Shown: positions 6,544-6,958 of the stretch, one piece after another | Layout: the number at the start of each line of letters is the position of its first letter | Numbering within the stretch: the first letter of the stretch is position 1 | From: an uncultured Clostridia bacterium | GTDB lineage: Bacteria > Bacillota > Clostridia > Oscillospirales > CAG-272 | DNA: 6,958 nt | Reading direction: 5' to 3' | NCBI GenBank assembly: GCA_905235755.1 | Contig: CAJONA010000059.1 | Span: 1 to 6,958 of the forward strand | Made by a program: the position numbers and the translations under genes | The notes under the pieces: model-generated | Seen by the model: only the letters and a program-made list of their open reading frames with translations | Database searches by the model: none | Told to the model about the DNA's origin: nothing

Positions 6544-6648
6544 AAGTGCGAAGCGTCCACGCGTATCGGTATAGCATATGCGGAAAAAGAGGATAGGAAA
6601 AGATTATGGAGGTTTGTCATAGCGACTGATAAAAAGAAATTTCAGTGA
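6541..6648 (+). pseudogene. Remnant of a glycosylase (aag) gene 3' end, second copy of the direct repeat
   Basis: Positions 6541-6613 repeat 5844-5916 (65/73 identical, no gaps). Read in the glycosylase frame, this copy gives PKCEASTRIGIAYAEKEDRK-RLWR and continues as FVIATDKKKFQ to a TGA at 6646-6648, so the frame is still open. The LWRF.. tail is closer to the usual AAG ending (WRF..) than the tail of the intact gene, so this could be the original 3' end displaced when the intact gene received a new one. All eight mismatches to copy 1 are transitions. Upstream, the frame stays open back to the lipoprotein stop at 6499-6501 but contains no glycosylase-like sequence, so the 5' and catalytic parts are missing and no function is expected. 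Confidence 0.8.
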
Positions 6649-6677
6649 ATAAAATTGCATTTTTTTGCAAAAACATA

Positions 6678-6706
6678 TTGACAAATCACGTTTATTTTGT
6701 TATACT
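6678..6706 (+). promoter_or_regulatory. Strong sigma-A promoter of tRNA-Gln
   Basis: TTGACA (6678-6683), 17 nt, TATACT (6701-6706). Predicted transcription start is near 6713, about 13 nt before the mature tRNA 5' end, as expected for a short RNase P-processed leader. Confidence 0.85.
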
Positions 6707-6725
6707 ACCAAGCGTGATATGTCGA

Positions 6726-6799
6726 TGCGGAATTGTGTAACGGCAGCACGACAGACTCTGACTCTGTTTGTTGGGGTTCGAATCCCTATTCCGCAGCCA
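6726..6799 (+). tRNA. tRNA-Gln, anticodon CTG, with encoded CCA
   Basis: It folds into a full cloverleaf. The acceptor stem is TGCGGAA (6726-6732) with TTCCGCA (6789-6795). The D arm is GTG/CAC (6735-6737, 6747-6749). The anticodon stem is ACAGA/TCTGT with loop CTCTGAC (6756-6762), so the anticodon is CTG. The variable loop is 4 nt, and the T arm (6772-6788) has loop TTCGAAT and one G-T pair. The U1-A72 first pair and G73 discriminator (6796) fit tRNA-Gln, and CCA is encoded (6797-6799). It decodes CAG. A strong promoter precedes it and an intrinsic terminator follows directly, so it is a single-gene transcription unit. If this organism charges tRNA-Gln by the GluRS plus GatCAB route, the gltX product in this window could be its charging enzyme; that is inference. 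Confidence 0.95.
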
Positions 6800-6837
6800 A
6801 AAAAACAACGGACGCCTTGTGCGTCCGTTGTTTTTTT
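6800..6837 (+). terminator. Intrinsic terminator of tRNA-Gln
   Basis: CAACGGACGC (6806-6815) pairs perfectly with GCGTCCGTTG (6821-6830) around the 5-nt loop CTTGT, followed by seven T (6831-6837) and preceded by a run of A (from 6799), so it could also act on the opposite strand. It begins right after the encoded CCA. Confidence 0.93.
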
Positions 6838-6840
6838 CTG

Positions 6841-6958
6841 TATTGGGATTCGAACAAGGAGGATAGCAAGTTAAAAACAGCATGGTATGCTGTTTTTAAC
6901 GAAGCGAAACCGCCCAAAGCAAGCGTTTTCAGAAGCGGCACTCGCCGCGCGTGAAAAT
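6841..6958 (+). other. Possible tRNA-downstream dispersed repeat with T-loop-like start
   Basis: This stretch starts with TTGGGATTCGAAC (6843-6855), which resembles the 5' half of the T arm of the preceding tRNA (TTGGGGTTCGAAT) but lacks the 3' stem strand. It then holds the perfect hairpin at 6870-6900 and ends in GC-rich sequence containing GCGGC-ACTC-GCCGC. A short frame through it ends in ASVFRSGTRRA at TGA 6952-6954. I have an impression, not checkable here, that similar short ends (WDSN...GTRRA) recur after tRNA genes in clostridial genomes. I see no conventional gene. Confidence 0.35.
6870..6900. terminator. Second perfect hairpin after tRNA-Gln, terminator-like in both directions
   Basis: GTTAAAAACAGCAT (6870-6883) and ATGCTGTTTTTAAC (6887-6900) form a 14-bp stem with no mismatch around the loop GGT. 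The core ACAGCAT/ATGCTGT followed by TTTTT has terminator form on both strands. Coming only about 40 nt after a strong terminator, it may be a backup, a terminator for a convergent gene outside the window, or part of a repeat element. Confidence 0.6.

Noticed and set aside
6655..6670. TTGCA-N6-TGCAA inverted repeat with T-run before the tRNA promoter
   Set aside because: Five pairs in A/T homopolymer surroundings; too weak to call a terminator or operator.
6733..6954. 73-codon open frame starting inside the tRNA gene
   Set aside because: It begins within tRNA-Gln and passes through a terminator and a perfect hairpin, so it is not a conventional gene; only its tail is noted as possible repeat sequence.

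Overview
The window looks like a chromosomal segment of a Clostridia-type Firmicute, probably an uncultured gut or rumen relative (inference). Supporting signs are GGAGG/AAGAGG-type ribosome binding sites, sigma-A-type promoters with 17-nt spacers, a TagA-type glycosyltransferase, a lipoprotein signal peptide and the clostridial flavour of the GluRS and MetRS-like proteins. The main gene block has mixed, fairly GC-rich composition (53% in one sampled 60-nt line of gltX). The stretch around 5931-6520 is visibly more AT-rich (35% GC in one sampled line).

Layout. On the minus strand, a two-gene unit reads leftward from a promoter at 1071-1099: a WecG/TagA/CpsF-family glycosyltransferase (296-1039, TTG start) and then the 5' part of a URO-D-like gene that runs off the left edge (1-275). 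A divergent promoter at 1140-1168 drives a compact plus-strand operon: a metallo-beta-lactamase-fold hydrolase (1197-1766), glutamyl-tRNA synthetase (1796-3472), a divergent methionyl-tRNA-synthetase-like protein (3478-5433) and a 3-methyladenine DNA glycosylase (5433-5930). The gaps in this operon are 29 nt, 5 nt and a 1-nt overlap, so the genes are probably co-transcribed and the last ones translationally coupled.

The right end is accessory in character. A short AT-rich lipoprotein gene (6085-6501) with a consensus-perfect promoter sits between the intact 3' end of the glycosylase gene and a second, diverged copy of that same 3' end (6541-6613, still open to a stop at 6648). After this comes a tRNA-Gln(CTG) gene with its own strong promoter and an intrinsic terminator. 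It is followed by a second perfect 14-bp hairpin and a T-loop-like sequence that together look like a dispersed tRNA-downstream repeat.

The points most worth a second look are: (1) the MetRS-like protein, which has lost the KMSKS lysine, has altered active-site and zinc-knuckle residues and carries an extra block of about 65 residues; (2) the duplicated glycosylase 3' end flanking the AT-rich lipoprotein gene, which resembles the footprint of an insertion or allele exchange; (3) the hydrolase that ends exactly at its last predicted metal ligand; (4) the hairpin-rich tail after tRNA-Gln. I see no CRISPR array, insertion sequence, toxin-antitoxin pair or recognisable phage gene. No stretch longer than 300 bases lacks a gene.
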